DNA from: Aquipseudomonas alcaligenes NBRC 14159
Lineage (GTDB): Bacteria > Pseudomonadota > Gammaproteobacteria > Pseudomonadales > Pseudomonadaceae
Direction: 5' to 3'
NCBI RefSeq assembly: GCF_000467105.1
Contig: NZ_BATI01000034.1
Location: 1 to 64,000, forward strand
Length of the DNA stretch: 64,000 bases
This document shows, piece after piece, positions 19,862 through 29,445 of the stretch. The notes beneath the pieces were generated by a model that was not told the DNA's origin, did not search any database, and saw only the letters and a list, made by a program, of their open reading frames with translations. Position numbers and translations under genes: made by a program. How positions within the stretch are numbered: position 1 is the first letter of the stretch; each line of letters starts with the position of its first letter.

Positions 19862-20185
19862 ATGACCTTCGTCGTCACCGACAACTGCATCAAGTGCAAA
19901 TACACCGACTGCGTGGAAGTCTGCCCGGTGGACTGCTTCTACGAAGGCCCGAACTTCCTGGTGATCCACCCGGACGAGTGCATCGACTGCGCCCTGTGCG
20001 AGCCGGAATGCCCGGCACAGGCGATCTTCTCCGAGGACGAAGTGCCGGAGAACATGCAGGAGTTCATCGAGCTGAACGCCGAGCTGGCGGAAGTCTGGCC
20101 GAACATCACCGAGCGCAAGGATGCCCTGGCGGACGCCGAGGAATGGGATGGCGTGAAGGACAAGCTGCAGCACCTGGAGCGCTAA
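19862..20185 (+). CDS. fdxA: ferredoxin FdxA (3Fe-4S/4Fe-4S)
   Basis: Small acidic seven-iron ferredoxin of 107 residues. The first cluster motif (CIKCKYTDCVEVCPVDC) and the second (CIDCALCEPECP) are both complete. A C-terminal extension of about 50 residues is typical of the Azotobacter ferredoxin I type. It serves as a low-potential electron carrier in the cytoplasm. A GAGGAGA ribosome-binding site precedes the ATG, and a strong terminator follows. Its place between mutS and rsmZ/rpoS is conserved in Pseudomonas. Confidence 0.97.
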   Translation: MTFVVTDNCIKCKYTDCVEVCPVDCFYEGPNFLVIHPDECIDCALCEPECPAQAIFSEDEVPENMQEFIELNAELAEVWPNITERKDALADAEEWDGVKDKLQHLER

Positions 20186-20198
20186 GCGCCCGCAACGC

Positions 20199-20224
20199 AA
20201 AAGGCCCGCATCTGCGGGCCTTTT
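20199..20224 (+). terminator. fdxA terminator
   Basis: GC-rich inverted repeat flanked by A and T tracts (AAAAGGCCCGCA and TGCGGGCCTTTT), directly after the fdxA stop. Confidence 0.88.
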
Positions 20225-20246
20225 CGTTTCTGGCTTTCCTGCGGGC

Positions 20247-20381
20247 AAAAAAAGGGGCGGTGATTAACCGCCCGCTCTTTCTTCCCTACTCCCTGAGAAT
20301 CCTTTCATCTTCCTGATGAACTGCATCCTGCAGTGGTTCCCTGGCCACCATCCTGGCGACCGTGCCTTCTCCCTAGGCACG
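20247..20381 (-). ncRNA. rsmZ: RsmZ, Gac/Rsm regulatory small RNA
   Basis: Small RNA that titrates the translational repressor RsmA/CsrA. The minus strand shows eight GGA motifs. Four sit in clear hairpin loops: 20362-20380 (AGGGA loop), 20344-20357, 20321-20333 (AGGAT loop) and 20304-20320 (AGGA loop). The 3' end is a GGGCGGT/ACCGCCC stem (20255-20273) followed by seven T. A -10 TAATAT (20387-20392) and a -35 TTGCTC (20409-20414), 16 bp apart, predict a start at about 20380. The position between fdxA and rpoS matches P. aeruginosa. The exact 5' end is inferred. Confidence 0.93.
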
Positions 20382-20386
20382 GCTTC

Positions 20387-20414
20387 ATATTAGCGTTTCA
20401 GCGCCGCCGAGCAA
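20387..20414 (-). promoter_or_regulatory. rsmZ core promoter
   Basis: TTGCTC at 20409-20414 and TAATAT at 20387-20392 with a 16-bp spacer, on the minus strand just upstream of the first rsmZ hairpin. Confidence 0.7.
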
Positions 20415-20552
20415 GGCCGCCCTACGCCGAAAAGCCTTACTCAAGGCCGCCATCAAATAAAATAATATCCTTATTAGTCAAATGCTTAAAAAGCATCGAC
20501 ACAGAATGACAGTTCGCAACCGATGCCATTCTCGTGAAATCTCCTACGCCCA

Positions 20553-20570
20553 TGTAAGCCATGACTTACA
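20553..20570 (-). promoter_or_regulatory. GacA-binding upstream activating sequence of rsmZ
   Basis: Perfect 18-bp palindrome TGTAAG-CCATGA-CTTACA, the known GacA box consensus. It lies about 170-190 bp upstream of the predicted rsmZ start. The 20430-20530 stretch between box and promoter is AT-rich, as expected for the region bound by MvaT/MvaU in P. aeruginosa. Confidence 0.93.
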
Positions 20571-20582
20571 CGAACTACCAAT

Positions 20583-20606
20583 AAAAAGCCCGGCTAGTGC
20601 CGGGCT
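20583..20606 (-). terminator. rpoS terminator
   Basis: Read on the minus strand, an AGCCCGGC/GCCGGGCT stem with a four-base loop is followed by five T, just downstream of the rpoS stop. Confidence 0.88.
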
Positions 20607-20624
20607 CTGTGTCTGCCGTACCTG

Positions 20625-21629
<1,005 letters not shown>

Positions 21630-21825
21630 TGTTGTTGTCCTGTGCTGAGTTCGACAACAAGCCTTGGCGGCACCCAATCCAGTTTTGCATCAGGGAGAAC
21701 CGGCCCCCCAAGCCAGTTGGATCCTGGCCTGCCGCCGATCATTGCGCACCTGATGAATCGCTGGATGACTCCCTGGCCACACCAAAGCCCGCTCCTCCCA
21801 CGCATGGAACAGGTTGGCGGCAGAG

Positions 21826-22707
21826 TCAGCGGCGAGGCAGATATTGCAGGGGGTCTACCGGTTTACCTTGGCGGCGAATCTCAAAATGGAGCTTCACCCG
21901 ATCGGCACCCGTGGATCCCATTTCGGCGATATGCTGTCCGACTTTGACCTGCTGTCCCTCCCGCACCAGCAGCCTGCGGTTATGTCCGTAGGCGCTTACG
22001 TAGGCATCGCTGTGTTTGATGATTACCAATTCGCCGTAGCCCCTTAAACCACTTCCGGCGTACACGACGGCACCATCAGCCGCAGCCAAAACAGGCTGGC
22101 CCAATTCTCCGGCGATATCAATTCCTTTATTCAAACTCCCGTTTGACGAGAATTTGCCGATCAGCATGCCATTGGCAGGCCAGGCCCAGCCCTGTGCCGA
22201 ACGCTGTACCGGCTGCACCTTGCCGGCGGTTGCGCTGCCACCAGCAGCCACCACGGGCGGCTGAGGCTGTGCGGTCGGCGGCGTCGGCGTTTTGGCCGGT
22301 GGCTGGCTTTGCACCGGCGGCCGAGAGGTCGGCGGTTTGGTGGCCGGCGGCTTGCTCTGCTGCACCACCACCGGAGCACCGCCCGCTGACGGCACATCGA
22401 AGCGGATCAGCTGCCCCGGGCGGATGGTGTAGGGCGCGGGAATACTGTTGCGTGCCGCCAGGGCCTTCCAGTCCCAGCCGAAGCGGAAGGCAATCGAATA
22501 CAGGGTATCGCCACGCTGCACCCTGTAGGCACCGGCCGTGGCCTGCGGACGGACAGGCGCCGCCGTGCCGCCGCCATGAGTACGATCCACCACCTGGGGT
22601 GGCGTGGAAGGCGAGCTGCTGCAGCCCGACAGTATTGCCGCGAAAACCGCCGCCCCCAGGCCGAGGCCCTTCAGGTGCTTTCGCTGCTGTCTGCTCTTGA
22701 GACTCAC
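21826..22707 (-). CDS. nlpD: NlpD, LysM/M23 domain lipoprotein, amidase activator
   Basis: Outer-membrane lipoprotein that activates peptidoglycan amidases during division. The protein has 293 residues and starts with GTG, with GGAG six bases upstream. The lipobox LSGC places the lipidated cysteine at about residue 29. A LysM domain (about 60-105, YRVQRGDTLYSIAFRFG) is followed by a Pro/Ala/Thr-rich linker (about 110-165). A degenerate M23 peptidase-like domain lies at about 190-285. The overlapping order surE-pcm-nlpD-rpoS is the standard one. Confidence 0.95.
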   Translation of the reverse strand: MSLKSRQQRKHLKGLGLGAAVFAAILSGCSSSPSTPPQVVDRTHGGGTAAPVRPQATAGAYRVQRGDTLYSIAFRFGWDWKALAARNSIPAPYTIRPGQLIRFDVPSAGGAPVVVQQSKPPATKPPTSRPPVQSQPPAKTPTPPTAQPQPPVVAAGGSATAGKVQPVQRSAQGWAWPANGMLIGKFSSNGSLNKGIDIAGELGQPVLAAADGAVVYAGSGLRGYGELVIIKHSDAYVSAYGHNRRLLVREGQQVKVGQHIAEMGSTGADRVKLHFEIRRQGKPVDPLQYLPRR

Positions 22708-22805
22708 CCCGTGCTCCCCTGCCGGTGTTTCTTGTAGATAAGTGTCTGCATTGTGCCGGAAATATCCGGCATCGCCAGTGTTCGCCCGCGGATCGATAGC
22801 GATGC

Positions 22806-23441
22806 TCAGGCCAGCGGCCCATTGAGCAGAGGCACGAAGCGCACCAGATCGAGCACATGACGGGAGTAGCCGTCTTCTTCGCGAACGATCAGCAGCAGCT
22901 CCTGGGTTTCGCCGGCACCCACCGGGATCACCAGACGCCCGCCGATGGCCAGCTGGTCCAGCAACGCCTGCGGCACCTCGCTGGCCGCCGCGGTCACGAT
23001 GATGCCGTTGTAGGGCCCCAACGCATTCCAGCCTTCCCAGCCATCGCCCCAGCGGAACACCACGTTACGCAGCTTGAGCTCGGCCAGGCGTTCCTTGGCG
23101 CGGTCCTGCAGCGACTGGATGCGCTCCACCGAGAACACCCGCTCCACCAGCTGCGCCAGCACGGCGGTCTGGTAGCCGGAACCGGTACCGATCTCCAGTA
23201 CCTTGTCCAGCGGGCCGCCGGCCAACAGCAGTTCGGTCATGCGACCGACGATGTAAGGCTGCGAAATCGTCTGGTTATGGCCGATCGGCAGCGCCGTATC
23301 TTCGTAGGCACGGTGGGCCAGCGCTTCGTCGACGAACAGGTGGCGCGGCGTGCGGCGGATCACCTCCAGCACGCGGGCATTGGACAGCCCTTCCTCGTAC
23401 AGCCGCTCGATCAGGCGCTCGCGGGTGCGTTGCGAGGTCAT
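22806..23441 (-). CDS. pcm: protein-L-isoaspartate O-methyltransferase
   Basis: Repairs isoaspartyl residues in aged proteins using SAM. The protein has 211 residues. Motifs are the substrate-binding HNQTISQPYIV (about 60-70), the SAM-binding VLEIGTGSGYQTAVLA and the C-terminal LVIPVG segment. The start at 23441 gives the same length and N-terminus (MTSQRTRERL) as the P. aeruginosa enzyme and has AGGGGG upstream; the open frame continues 14 codons further into surE. Confidence 0.96.
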   Translation of the reverse strand: MTSQRTRERLIERLYEEGLSNARVLEVIRRTPRHLFVDEALAHRAYEDTALPIGHNQTISQPYIVGRMTELLLAGGPLDKVLEIGTGSGYQTAVLAQLVERVFSVERIQSLQDRAKERLAELKLRNVVFRWGDGWEGWNALGPYNGIIVTAAASEVPQALLDQLAIGGRLVIPVGAGETQELLLIVREEDGYSRHVLDLVRFVPLLNGPLA

Positions 23442-23479
23442 GCCGACCCCCTGGCGCTGCAGATGATCCTGACCGCGCA

Positions 23480-24229
23480 TCACAGCAGGCCCTCCAGCCA
23501 GCCGTCCAGCCCGGCGAAGGCCTCGTGGAAGGTACGGTCCAGCTGCAACGGGGTAATGGAGACATAGCCCTGCATCACCGCGTGGAAATCGGTACCCGGG
23601 CCGCCGTCCTCGGCATCGCCGGAAACGGAGATCCAGTAGCCCTCCTTGCCGCGCGGGTTGACCTGCTTGACCGGTGCGGCAGCGCGCGCGCGATGCCCCA
23701 GGCGGGTCAGCTGCACGCCGCGGATGTGTTCCAGCGGCAGGTTGGGCACGTTGACGTTGAGCACGGTGCGCGGCGGCAGGTCGAGCTTGTCGTGCGCCTC
23801 GACCAGCTTGCGGGCGAAGTAGGCCGCCGTCGGCAGGTTGGTCGTCTGCCGCGATACCAGCGAGAAGGCGAACGCCGGCTTGCTCAGGAAGCGCCCTTCG
23901 AGGGCGGCGGCCACGGTGCCGGAATACAGCACGTCGTCACCCAGGTTGGCGCCCAGGTTGATGCCCGACACCACCATGTCCGGCAGCGGATCGAGCAGCG
24001 CATTGAGGCCCAGGTGCACACAGTCGGTCGGCGTCCCGTTGAGCGCGACGAAACCGTTGGGCAGGGTCGCCGGATGCAGCGGCCGGTCCAGGGTCAGCGA
24101 GCTGCTGGCACCGCTCTTGTCTTCGCTCGGCGCGATGACCAGGCACTCGGCGTAGTCGGCCAGTGCGTCGTGCAGCGCGGCGATACCGGGCGCCATTACC
24201 CCGTCGTCGTTGGAGATCAGAATTCGCAT
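23480..24229 (-). CDS. surE: 5'/3'-nucleotidase SurE
   Basis: Metal-dependent nucleotide phosphatase linked with stationary-phase survival. The protein has 249 residues. The N-terminal MRILISNDDG contains the metal-binding Asp8-Asp9, with further family motifs PSEDKSGASSSLT and VSGINLGANLGDDVLYSGTV. The start at 24229 overlaps the end of truD by 13 bases. Translation is probably coupled along ispF-truD-surE-pcm. Confidence 0.96.
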   Translation of the reverse strand: MRILISNDDGVMAPGIAALHDALADYAECLVIAPSEDKSGASSSLTLDRPLHPATLPNGFVALNGTPTDCVHLGLNALLDPLPDMVVSGINLGANLGDDVLYSGTVAAALEGRFLSKPAFAFSLVSRQTTNLPTAAYFARKLVEAHDKLDLPPRTVLNVNVPNLPLEHIRGVQLTRLGHRARAAAPVKQVNPRGKEGYWISVSGDAEDGGPGTDFHAVMQGYVSITPLQLDRTFHEAFAGLDGWLEGLL

Positions 24230-25275
24230 GGAGAGTCCGTCTGCCCTGCCGGCAGCAGATCGACCAATTCGCGCACCACGGCGGTGGCGAAGCATCCGGC
24301 CGGCAGGACGAATTGCAGTTGCACTATCTCAGGCTCGGGATAATGCCACGTCAGACCGGCGATGGGGAGGCGCAGGATACGCCGTTCGTGTGCCATGCCC
24401 GCCTTCGCCAGCCAGGCCGCCAGCGCCGGCTCCGCCTCTGCGATGCCCTGCTCCTGGGCATGAGCCGCACCCGCCGCAGGCGAAGCCCCCTCGCCCCACA
24501 GCGGCCCGGTCGGATGCAGGTCGAGAATGGCCAGGCGCGGATCGCTGCACTCGCTTTCGCCGGCCATGAAGAAACTGCGGCTGTCGGTGAACGCCAGCAG
24601 GTCGCCGAGCTGCGCGCGGTTCCAGCTACCCTCAGCCACGCGCGCCGCCAGGGCACGGTTGAACAGATAGCTGCGCGCCGCCGAGAGCAGACGCGAGCGG
24701 GTGTTGCGCTGCTCCGGCAGCTCGCCGCGCTCGGCAAAGGCGCGGGCATCGGCCACGTTGCCGCCCTGCCAACCGAAACGCTGCAGGCCATAGTAGTTGG
24801 GCACCCCCTGTTCACGGAGGTGCTGCAGGCGCAGCTCCAGCGCCGCGCGGTCGGCCTTGAGGCCGGTCAGGCGCAGGGTGAAGCCATTGGCCGAATGGGC
24901 GCCACGCTGCAGTTTGCGTGAGTGGCGCACGGCCTTGAGGATGGCCAGGGTCTCGCCCTCGGCGGCGGACAGGTCCGGATCGGCTTTGCCTGGCAGGTGC
25001 AGGCTGAACCACTGGCGGGTCAGCGCCTGGCGATCCTTCAGCCCGGCATAGCTGATGTTGCGCTGCGACACCCCGGCCGCACGGGCCAGGCGGCGCGCCG
25101 CTTCCTCGGTGTTGAGACCGCGCTTCTCCACCCACAACCACAGGTGCTCACCCGTGCCGGACAGCGGAATGTCGAGCACTTCGTCGACCTGGAAATCCCC
25201 GGCGGTGGCCTTGAGTACGGCCTGCCCGCAGGCCTCGCCATGGGCGCGCGGGCCGAGCAGCTCAAGCTCGTTCAT
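24217..25275 (-). CDS. truD: tRNA pseudouridine(13) synthase TruD
   Basis: Converts U13 of tRNA-Glu to pseudouridine. The protein has 352 residues. The catalytic aspartate lies in the conserved YAGLKDRQALTRQWFS segment near residue 80, and a second family block reads NYYGLQRFGWQGGNV. The inserted TRUD subdomain spans about 155-305. It overlaps ispF by four bases and surE by thirteen, so it sits in a compact operon with ispF, surE, pcm, nlpD and rpoS. Confidence 0.96.
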   Translation of the reverse strand: MNELELLGPRAHGEACGQAVLKATAGDFQVDEVLDIPLSGTGEHLWLWVEKRGLNTEEAARRLARAAGVSQRNISYAGLKDRQALTRQWFSLHLPGKADPDLSAAEGETLAILKAVRHSRKLQRGAHSANGFTLRLTGLKADRAALELRLQHLREQGVPNYYGLQRFGWQGGNVADARAFAERGELPEQRNTRSRLLSAARSYLFNRALAARVAEGSWNRAQLGDLLAFTDSRSFFMAGESECSDPRLAILDLHPTGPLWGEGASPAAGAAHAQEQGIAEAEPALAAWLAKAGMAHERRILRLPIAGLTWHYPEPEIVQLQFVLPAGCFATAVVRELVDLLPAGQTDSPCEF

Positions 25276-25745
25276 GCCTTCACCAGCAACGCCACGGCGT
25301 GCACCGCGATGCCTTCCTCGCGCCCGGTGAAACCCAGTTTCTCGGTGGTGGTGGCCTTGACGTTGACGGCGTCCAGCTCCACCTGCAGGTCCTCGGCGAT
25401 GCGTGCACGCATGGTCTCGATATGCGGCGCCATCTTCGGCACCTGGGCGACGATGGTGGCGTCGACATTGCCGACCACATAGCCCTTGGCCTGCACCAGC
25501 CCGACCACATGGCGCAGCAGCGCGCGGCTGTCGGCTCCCTTGAAGGTCGGGTCGGTGTCGGGGAAGTGCTTGCCGATGTCGCCTAGGGCACAGGCGCCGA
25601 GCAGGGCGTCACTGAGCGCATGCAGCAGCACGTCGCCATCGGAGTGGGCCACCAGGCCGAACTTGTGGGGAATGCGCACGCCGCCGAGAGTGATGAAATC
25701 GCCCTCGCCGAAGCGATGAACGTCGTAGCCATGACCGATACGCAT
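25272..25745 (-). CDS. ispF: 2-C-methyl-D-erythritol 2,4-cyclodiphosphate synthase
   Basis: Isoprenoid (MEP pathway) enzyme that forms the cyclic diphosphate from CDP-ME 2-phosphate. The protein has 157 residues, standard length. Zinc ligands Asp8 and His10 lie in MRIGHGYDVHRF, and the third histidine in LVAHSDGDVLLHALSDALLGA. A C-terminal ATTTEKLGFTGREEGIA segment is also conserved. The next gene, truD, begins in the ispF stop codon. Confidence 0.97.
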   Translation of the reverse strand: MRIGHGYDVHRFGEGDFITLGGVRIPHKFGLVAHSDGDVLLHALSDALLGACALGDIGKHFPDTDPTFKGADSRALLRHVVGLVQAKGYVVGNVDATIVAQVPKMAPHIETMRARIAEDLQVELDAVNVKATTTEKLGFTGREEGIAVHAVALLVKA

Positions 25746-25833
25746 AAGAGAAACGCCCCGAAGAAAATCAGGCGACGATTCTACCCCAGGCGGGCGATGG
25801 GCTCGCGCAATCGATCACCCAAGACGACAACAG

Positions 25834-26301
25834 TCATGCACGCAGCAGGCTGGCCCAGGCCAGCAGCAGGCTGATGCTGACGACCAGGGTCAGGGGCCGG
25901 CGCAGCGCCGGATACCATTGCGGCGCCAGGCCCAGCGCGGTCGCACGCAGGTCGGCGAAGTAGAGCATCACGAAGGCGAAAAGGAGGATCGGTAGAACCA
26001 GTCCGAAGGGCTTACCGCTGGCGATGGCAACCCAGCCCAGCAACGGCGGGATTACCGACAGCCCCAGTTGCAGCCTGGCACGTTCGTCATTGGCCTGGGC
26101 ACGCATCGCCAGGCCCCAGTGGATGGCGCCCATGAAGGCCAGGATCACGGCCGCATAATCCAGCAGCGCGGTCATCACGAAAGGCCGCCAGCTGCTCGGC
26201 GCGACCCAGACGCCCAGCGCGCCGCTGACGAAAGGAATCAGGCCGGCATAGCCCAGGTACATGGCCAACCGCTCAGGCTGCTTGGCTTCAAAGGGATGCA
26301 T
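25834..26301 (-). CDS. DUF3429 membrane protein
   Basis: Protein of 155 residues with about five transmembrane helices and the DUF3429 pattern (LGYAGLIPFVSGA, YAAVILAFMGAIHWGLAM). The function of the family is unknown. The start at 26301 was chosen because GAGGAG is six bases upstream; a GTG codon directly before it is in frame. It lies between ispF and fghA on the same strand but is separated from both by 60-90 bases. Confidence 0.86.
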   Translation of the reverse strand: MHPFEAKQPERLAMYLGYAGLIPFVSGALGVWVAPSSWRPFVMTALLDYAAVILAFMGAIHWGLAMRAQANDERARLQLGLSVIPPLLGWVAIASGKPFGLVLPILLFAFVMLYFADLRATALGLAPQWYPALRRPLTLVVSISLLLAWASLLRA

Positions 26302-26365
26302 CACAGGCTCCTCTGGCTGAGGGCACTCAGGTTAGTCAGACCGGTGCCCCGACCGCAAATGCCGA

Positions 26366-27220
26366 CTACCCGCCGCTGGCGAGCAGCGCCGCCGCATGAT
26401 GGCGCAGGTGGTCGTCGATAAAGCTGGCAATGAAGTAGTAGCTGTGGTCGTAACCCGGCTGCAGGCGCAGGGTCAACGGATGGCCCACGGCGCTGGCCGC
26501 CGCCTGCAGGGCCTGCGGCCTGAGCTGGACCTCAAGGAAGTCGTCGCGGTCGCCCTGGTCGACCAGAATCGGCAGCCGCTCCGTTGCCTCGGCCAGCAGC
26601 GCGCAGGCATCCCACTCGCGCCAGCGCGAACGGTCCTCACCCAGGTATCGGGAGAAAGCCTTCTCGCCCCAGGGGCACTGCAGCGGATTGCTGATCGGCG
26701 CGAGCGCCGAGACCGACTGGTAGCGACCAGGGTTCTTCAGCGCACAGATCAGCGCACCGTGACCGCCCATGGAGTGGCCGGCGATGCCGCGTTGGTCGCT
26801 GACCGGGAAGTTGGCCTCGATCAGCGCCGGCAGCTCCTGCACCACGTAGTCATACATGCGGTAGTGGCGTGCCCAGGGCTCCTGGGTGGCGTTGAGGTAG
26901 AAACCGGCACCCAGGCCGAAGTCCCAGGCCTTGTCCGGGTCATCCGGCACGCCCTCGCCACGCGGGCTGGTGTCGGACGCGACGATGATCAGGCCGAGCT
27001 CGGCAGCCATACGCTGCGCTCCCGCCTTCTGCATGAAGTTCTCGTCGGTGCAGGTCAGGCCGCTCAGCCAGTACAGCACCGGCAGCCTGGCGCCCTGCTC
27101 CACCTGCGGCGGCAGGTATACGGCGAACACCATGTCGCAGTTGAGCACCGTCGAGCGGTGCCGGTAGCGCTTGTGCCAGCCGCCGAAACTCTTATTGCTG
27201 GAGACGATGTCCAGAGTCAC
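26366..27220 (-). CDS. fghA: S-formylglutathione hydrolase
   Basis: Hydrolyses S-formylglutathione to formate and glutathione, the second step of glutathione-dependent formaldehyde oxidation. The protein has 284 residues with an alpha/beta hydrolase fold. The nucleophile elbow is GHSMGGHGAL, the catalytic aspartate lies in LVDQGDRDDFL and the histidine in PGYDHSYYFI. GTG at 27220 is the likely start, with GAGGAG six bases upstream and the VTLDIVSSNKSFGG N-terminus conserved. It lies downstream of adhC on the same strand; the gap holds a palindromic repeat. Confidence 0.94.
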   Translation of the reverse strand: MTLDIVSSNKSFGGWHKRYRHRSTVLNCDMVFAVYLPPQVEQGARLPVLYWLSGLTCTDENFMQKAGAQRMAAELGLIIVASDTSPRGEGVPDDPDKAWDFGLGAGFYLNATQEPWARHYRMYDYVVQELPALIEANFPVSDQRGIAGHSMGGHGALICALKNPGRYQSVSALAPISNPLQCPWGEKAFSRYLGEDRSRWREWDACALLAEATERLPILVDQGDRDDFLEVQLRPQALQAAASAVGHPLTLRLQPGYDHSYYFIASFIDDHLRHHAAALLASGG

Positions 27221-27286
27221 GTGAAACTCCTCTCTCGTGGTGCGGGAGGCCGCCCCGTGGAAGCCGCATAGCGTTTCCACCACTGA

Positions 27287-27325
27287 AGGTGGATAAGCCG
27301 CCTTGCGGCGGCGTTATCCACCCTA
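27287..27325. repeat. palindromic intergenic repeat (GGTGGATAA family)
   Basis: Imperfect inverted repeat GGTGGATAAGCCGCC (27288-27302) with GGCGGCGTTATCCACC (27307-27322), lying between adhC and fghA. Its arms share the GTGGAT/ATCCACC core with the repeat at 63155-63242. Confidence 0.8.
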
Positions 27326-27329
27326 CGGA

Positions 27330-28442
27330 TCAATAATGGATAACGGTACGAATACTCTTGCCTTCGTGCATCAGGTCAAAAGCCTCGTTGATCTGCTCCA
27401 GGCCCATGGTGTGGGTGATGAAGGTGTCCAGCGGAATCTCGCCCTTCTGCGACTTCTCGACATAGCTCGGCAGCTCGGTGCGGCCCTTGACGCCGCCGAA
27501 GGCCGAACCACGCCAGACGCGCCCGGTCACCAGCTGGAACGGACGGGTGCTGATCTCGGCACCAGCCGGCGCCACGCCGATGATGGTCGACTCGCCCCAG
27601 CCCTTGTGGCAGCACTCCAGCGCAGCGCGCATCAGTTGCACGTTGCCGATGCACTCGAAGCTGTAGTCGACGCCACCATCGGTCATTTCGACGATGACGT
27701 CCTGGATCGGCTTGGCGTGGTCCTTCGGATTGACGAAGTCGGTGGCACCCAGCTCGCGGGCCACGTCGAACTTGGCCGGGTTGATGTCGATGGCGATGAT
27801 GCGCGAGGCCTTGGCCATCTTGGCGCCAATGATCGCTGCCAGGCCGATGCCACCCAGGCCGAAGATCGCCACCGTGGCGCCCTCTTCCACCTTGGCGGTA
27901 TTGAGCACGGCACCGATACCAGTGGTCACACCACACCCGAGCAGGCACACCTTGTCCAGCGGCGCTTCCTTGGGGATCACCGCTACCGAGACTTCCGGCA
28001 ACACGGTGTATTCGGAGAAGGTCGAGCAGCCCATGTAGTGATAGACCGGCTCACCGTTGTAGCTGAAACGCGTGGTGCCGTCCGGCATCAGGCCCTTGCC
28101 CTGGGTGGCACGTACCGAGCTGCACAGGTTGGTCTTGCCGGATTTGCAGAATTTGCACTCACGGCATTCAGCGGTGTACAGCGGGATCACATGATCGCCG
28201 ACCTTCACCGAGGTCACGCCCTCGCCCACTGCTTCGACGATGCCACCGCCCTCGTGACCCAGTACACAGGGAAACACGCCCTCTGAATCCTGACCGGACA
28301 GGGTGTAGGCGTCAGTATGGCAAACACCGGTGGCGACGATGCGCACCAGCACCTCACCGGCCTTCGGCGGCTCGACATCGATCTCGACGATCTTCAGCGG
28401 CTCATTGGGCGCAAAGGCGACGGCAGCACGGGACTTGATCAT
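27330..28442 (-). CDS. adhC: S-(hydroxymethyl)glutathione dehydrogenase / class III alcohol dehydrogenase
   Basis: Oxidises S-hydroxymethylglutathione to S-formylglutathione with NAD, and can also reduce S-nitrosoglutathione. The protein has 370 residues. The catalytic zinc site includes GVCHTDAY and the GHEGGGIVEAVGEGV block. The structural zinc is held by the four cysteines in CRECKFCKSGKTNLC. The NAD-binding motif is FGLGGIGLAA. The ribosome-binding GGAG is seven bases from the ATG. It is divergent from a LysR regulator that probably controls it. Confidence 0.97.
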   Translation of the reverse strand: MIKSRAAVAFAPNEPLKIVEIDVEPPKAGEVLVRIVATGVCHTDAYTLSGQDSEGVFPCVLGHEGGGIVEAVGEGVTSVKVGDHVIPLYTAECRECKFCKSGKTNLCSSVRATQGKGLMPDGTTRFSYNGEPVYHYMGCSTFSEYTVLPEVSVAVIPKEAPLDKVCLLGCGVTTGIGAVLNTAKVEEGATVAIFGLGGIGLAAIIGAKMAKASRIIAIDINPAKFDVARELGATDFVNPKDHAKPIQDVIVEMTDGGVDYSFECIGNVQLMRAALECCHKGWGESTIIGVAPAGAEISTRPFQLVTGRVWRGSAFGGVKGRTELPSYVEKSQKGEIPLDTFITHTMGLEQINEAFDLMHEGKSIRTVIHY

Positions 28443-28545
28443 GGACGTTCTCCAGTGGATGAAAAGTGCCGAGAGTGTAGACCTCGGCGTTTTTCTGGAT
28501 AATCCAGGCAGTCAGCAAAACATTATTGCCAACCAGGGATAATCG

Positions 28546-29445
28546 ATGAGCAACTGGGAAGGCTTGGACGAGTTCGTCGCGGTCGCCGAATGCGGCCGCT
28601 TCGCCGCTGCTGCGCAGCGCCTGGGGCTTTCTACCTCGCAGGTCAGCCGCCAGGTGGCGCGCCTCGAGGAACGCCTGCAAACGCGCCTGTTCTACCGCAG
28701 CACACGCAAGGTGACGCTGACCGAGGCAGGGCAGACCTTCCTGCAGCACTGCCAGCGCCTGCAGGACGCCCGCGACGAAGCCCTGCGCGCCATCGGCGAC
28801 CTGGCCGGGGAGCCCAAGGGCCTGCTGCGCATGACCTGTGCCGTGGCCTACGGCGAGCGCTTCGTGGTGCCGCTGGTGAACAGCTTCATGGAGCGTCACC
28901 CGCAGCTGCGGGTGGAGATCGAGCTGAACAACCAGTCTCTCGACCTGTTGCAGGGTGGCTTCGACCTGGCCATCCGCCTCGGCCGCCTGCATGACTCGCG
29001 ACTGGTCGCCACCCGCCTGGCGCCACGAGTCATGCACCTGTGCGCGGCGCCGGCCTACCTGGAGCGCTACGGCCGACCTCATTCGCTGTCCGAGCTGGGC
29101 CGGCACAACTGCCTGGTCGGCAGCAGCGACCAGTGGAGTTTCCAGCAGGACGGTCGCGAGCTGAGCCAACGGGTGCAGGGCAACTGGCGCTGCAACAGCG
29201 GCGAGGCAGTACTCGACGCCGCCCTGCGTGGCTTCGGCCTGTGCCAGTTGCCGGACTACTACGTGCAGCCGCACCTACGCAGCGGCGCGCTGGTCGACCT
29301 GCTGCCGCAACAGCGCCCGCCACACACTGCCGTGTGGGCGCTATATCCGCAACAGCGGCACCTGTCGCCCAAGGTGCGTCTGCTGGTGGCGCTATTGAAG
29401 GAAGAACTGGCGCGGCGTCCGGAGTACCAGGAGGTTCCGGCCTAG
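28546..29445 (+). CDS. LysR-family regulator, GfnR-like
   Basis: Protein of 299 residues with an N-terminal winged helix (about 5-65, FAAAAQRLGLSTSQVSRQVARLEERLQTRLFYRSTR) and a C-terminal LysR substrate-binding domain. Its divergent position 103 bp from adhC fits the P. aeruginosa regulator of glutathione-dependent formaldehyde neutralisation (PA3630, GfnR, from memory). The inducer is then likely a formaldehyde-glutathione adduct. Assignment to that role is by context. Confidence 0.87.
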   Translation: MSNWEGLDEFVAVAECGRFAAAAQRLGLSTSQVSRQVARLEERLQTRLFYRSTRKVTLTEAGQTFLQHCQRLQDARDEALRAIGDLAGEPKGLLRMTCAVAYGERFVVPLVNSFMERHPQLRVEIELNNQSLDLLQGGFDLAIRLGRLHDSRLVATRLAPRVMHLCAAPAYLERYGRPHSLSELGRHNCLVGSSDQWSFQQDGRELSQRVQGNWRCNSGEAVLDAALRGFGLCQLPDYYVQPHLRSGALVDLLPQQRPPHTAVWALYPQQRHLSPKVRLLVALLKEELARRPEYQEVPA

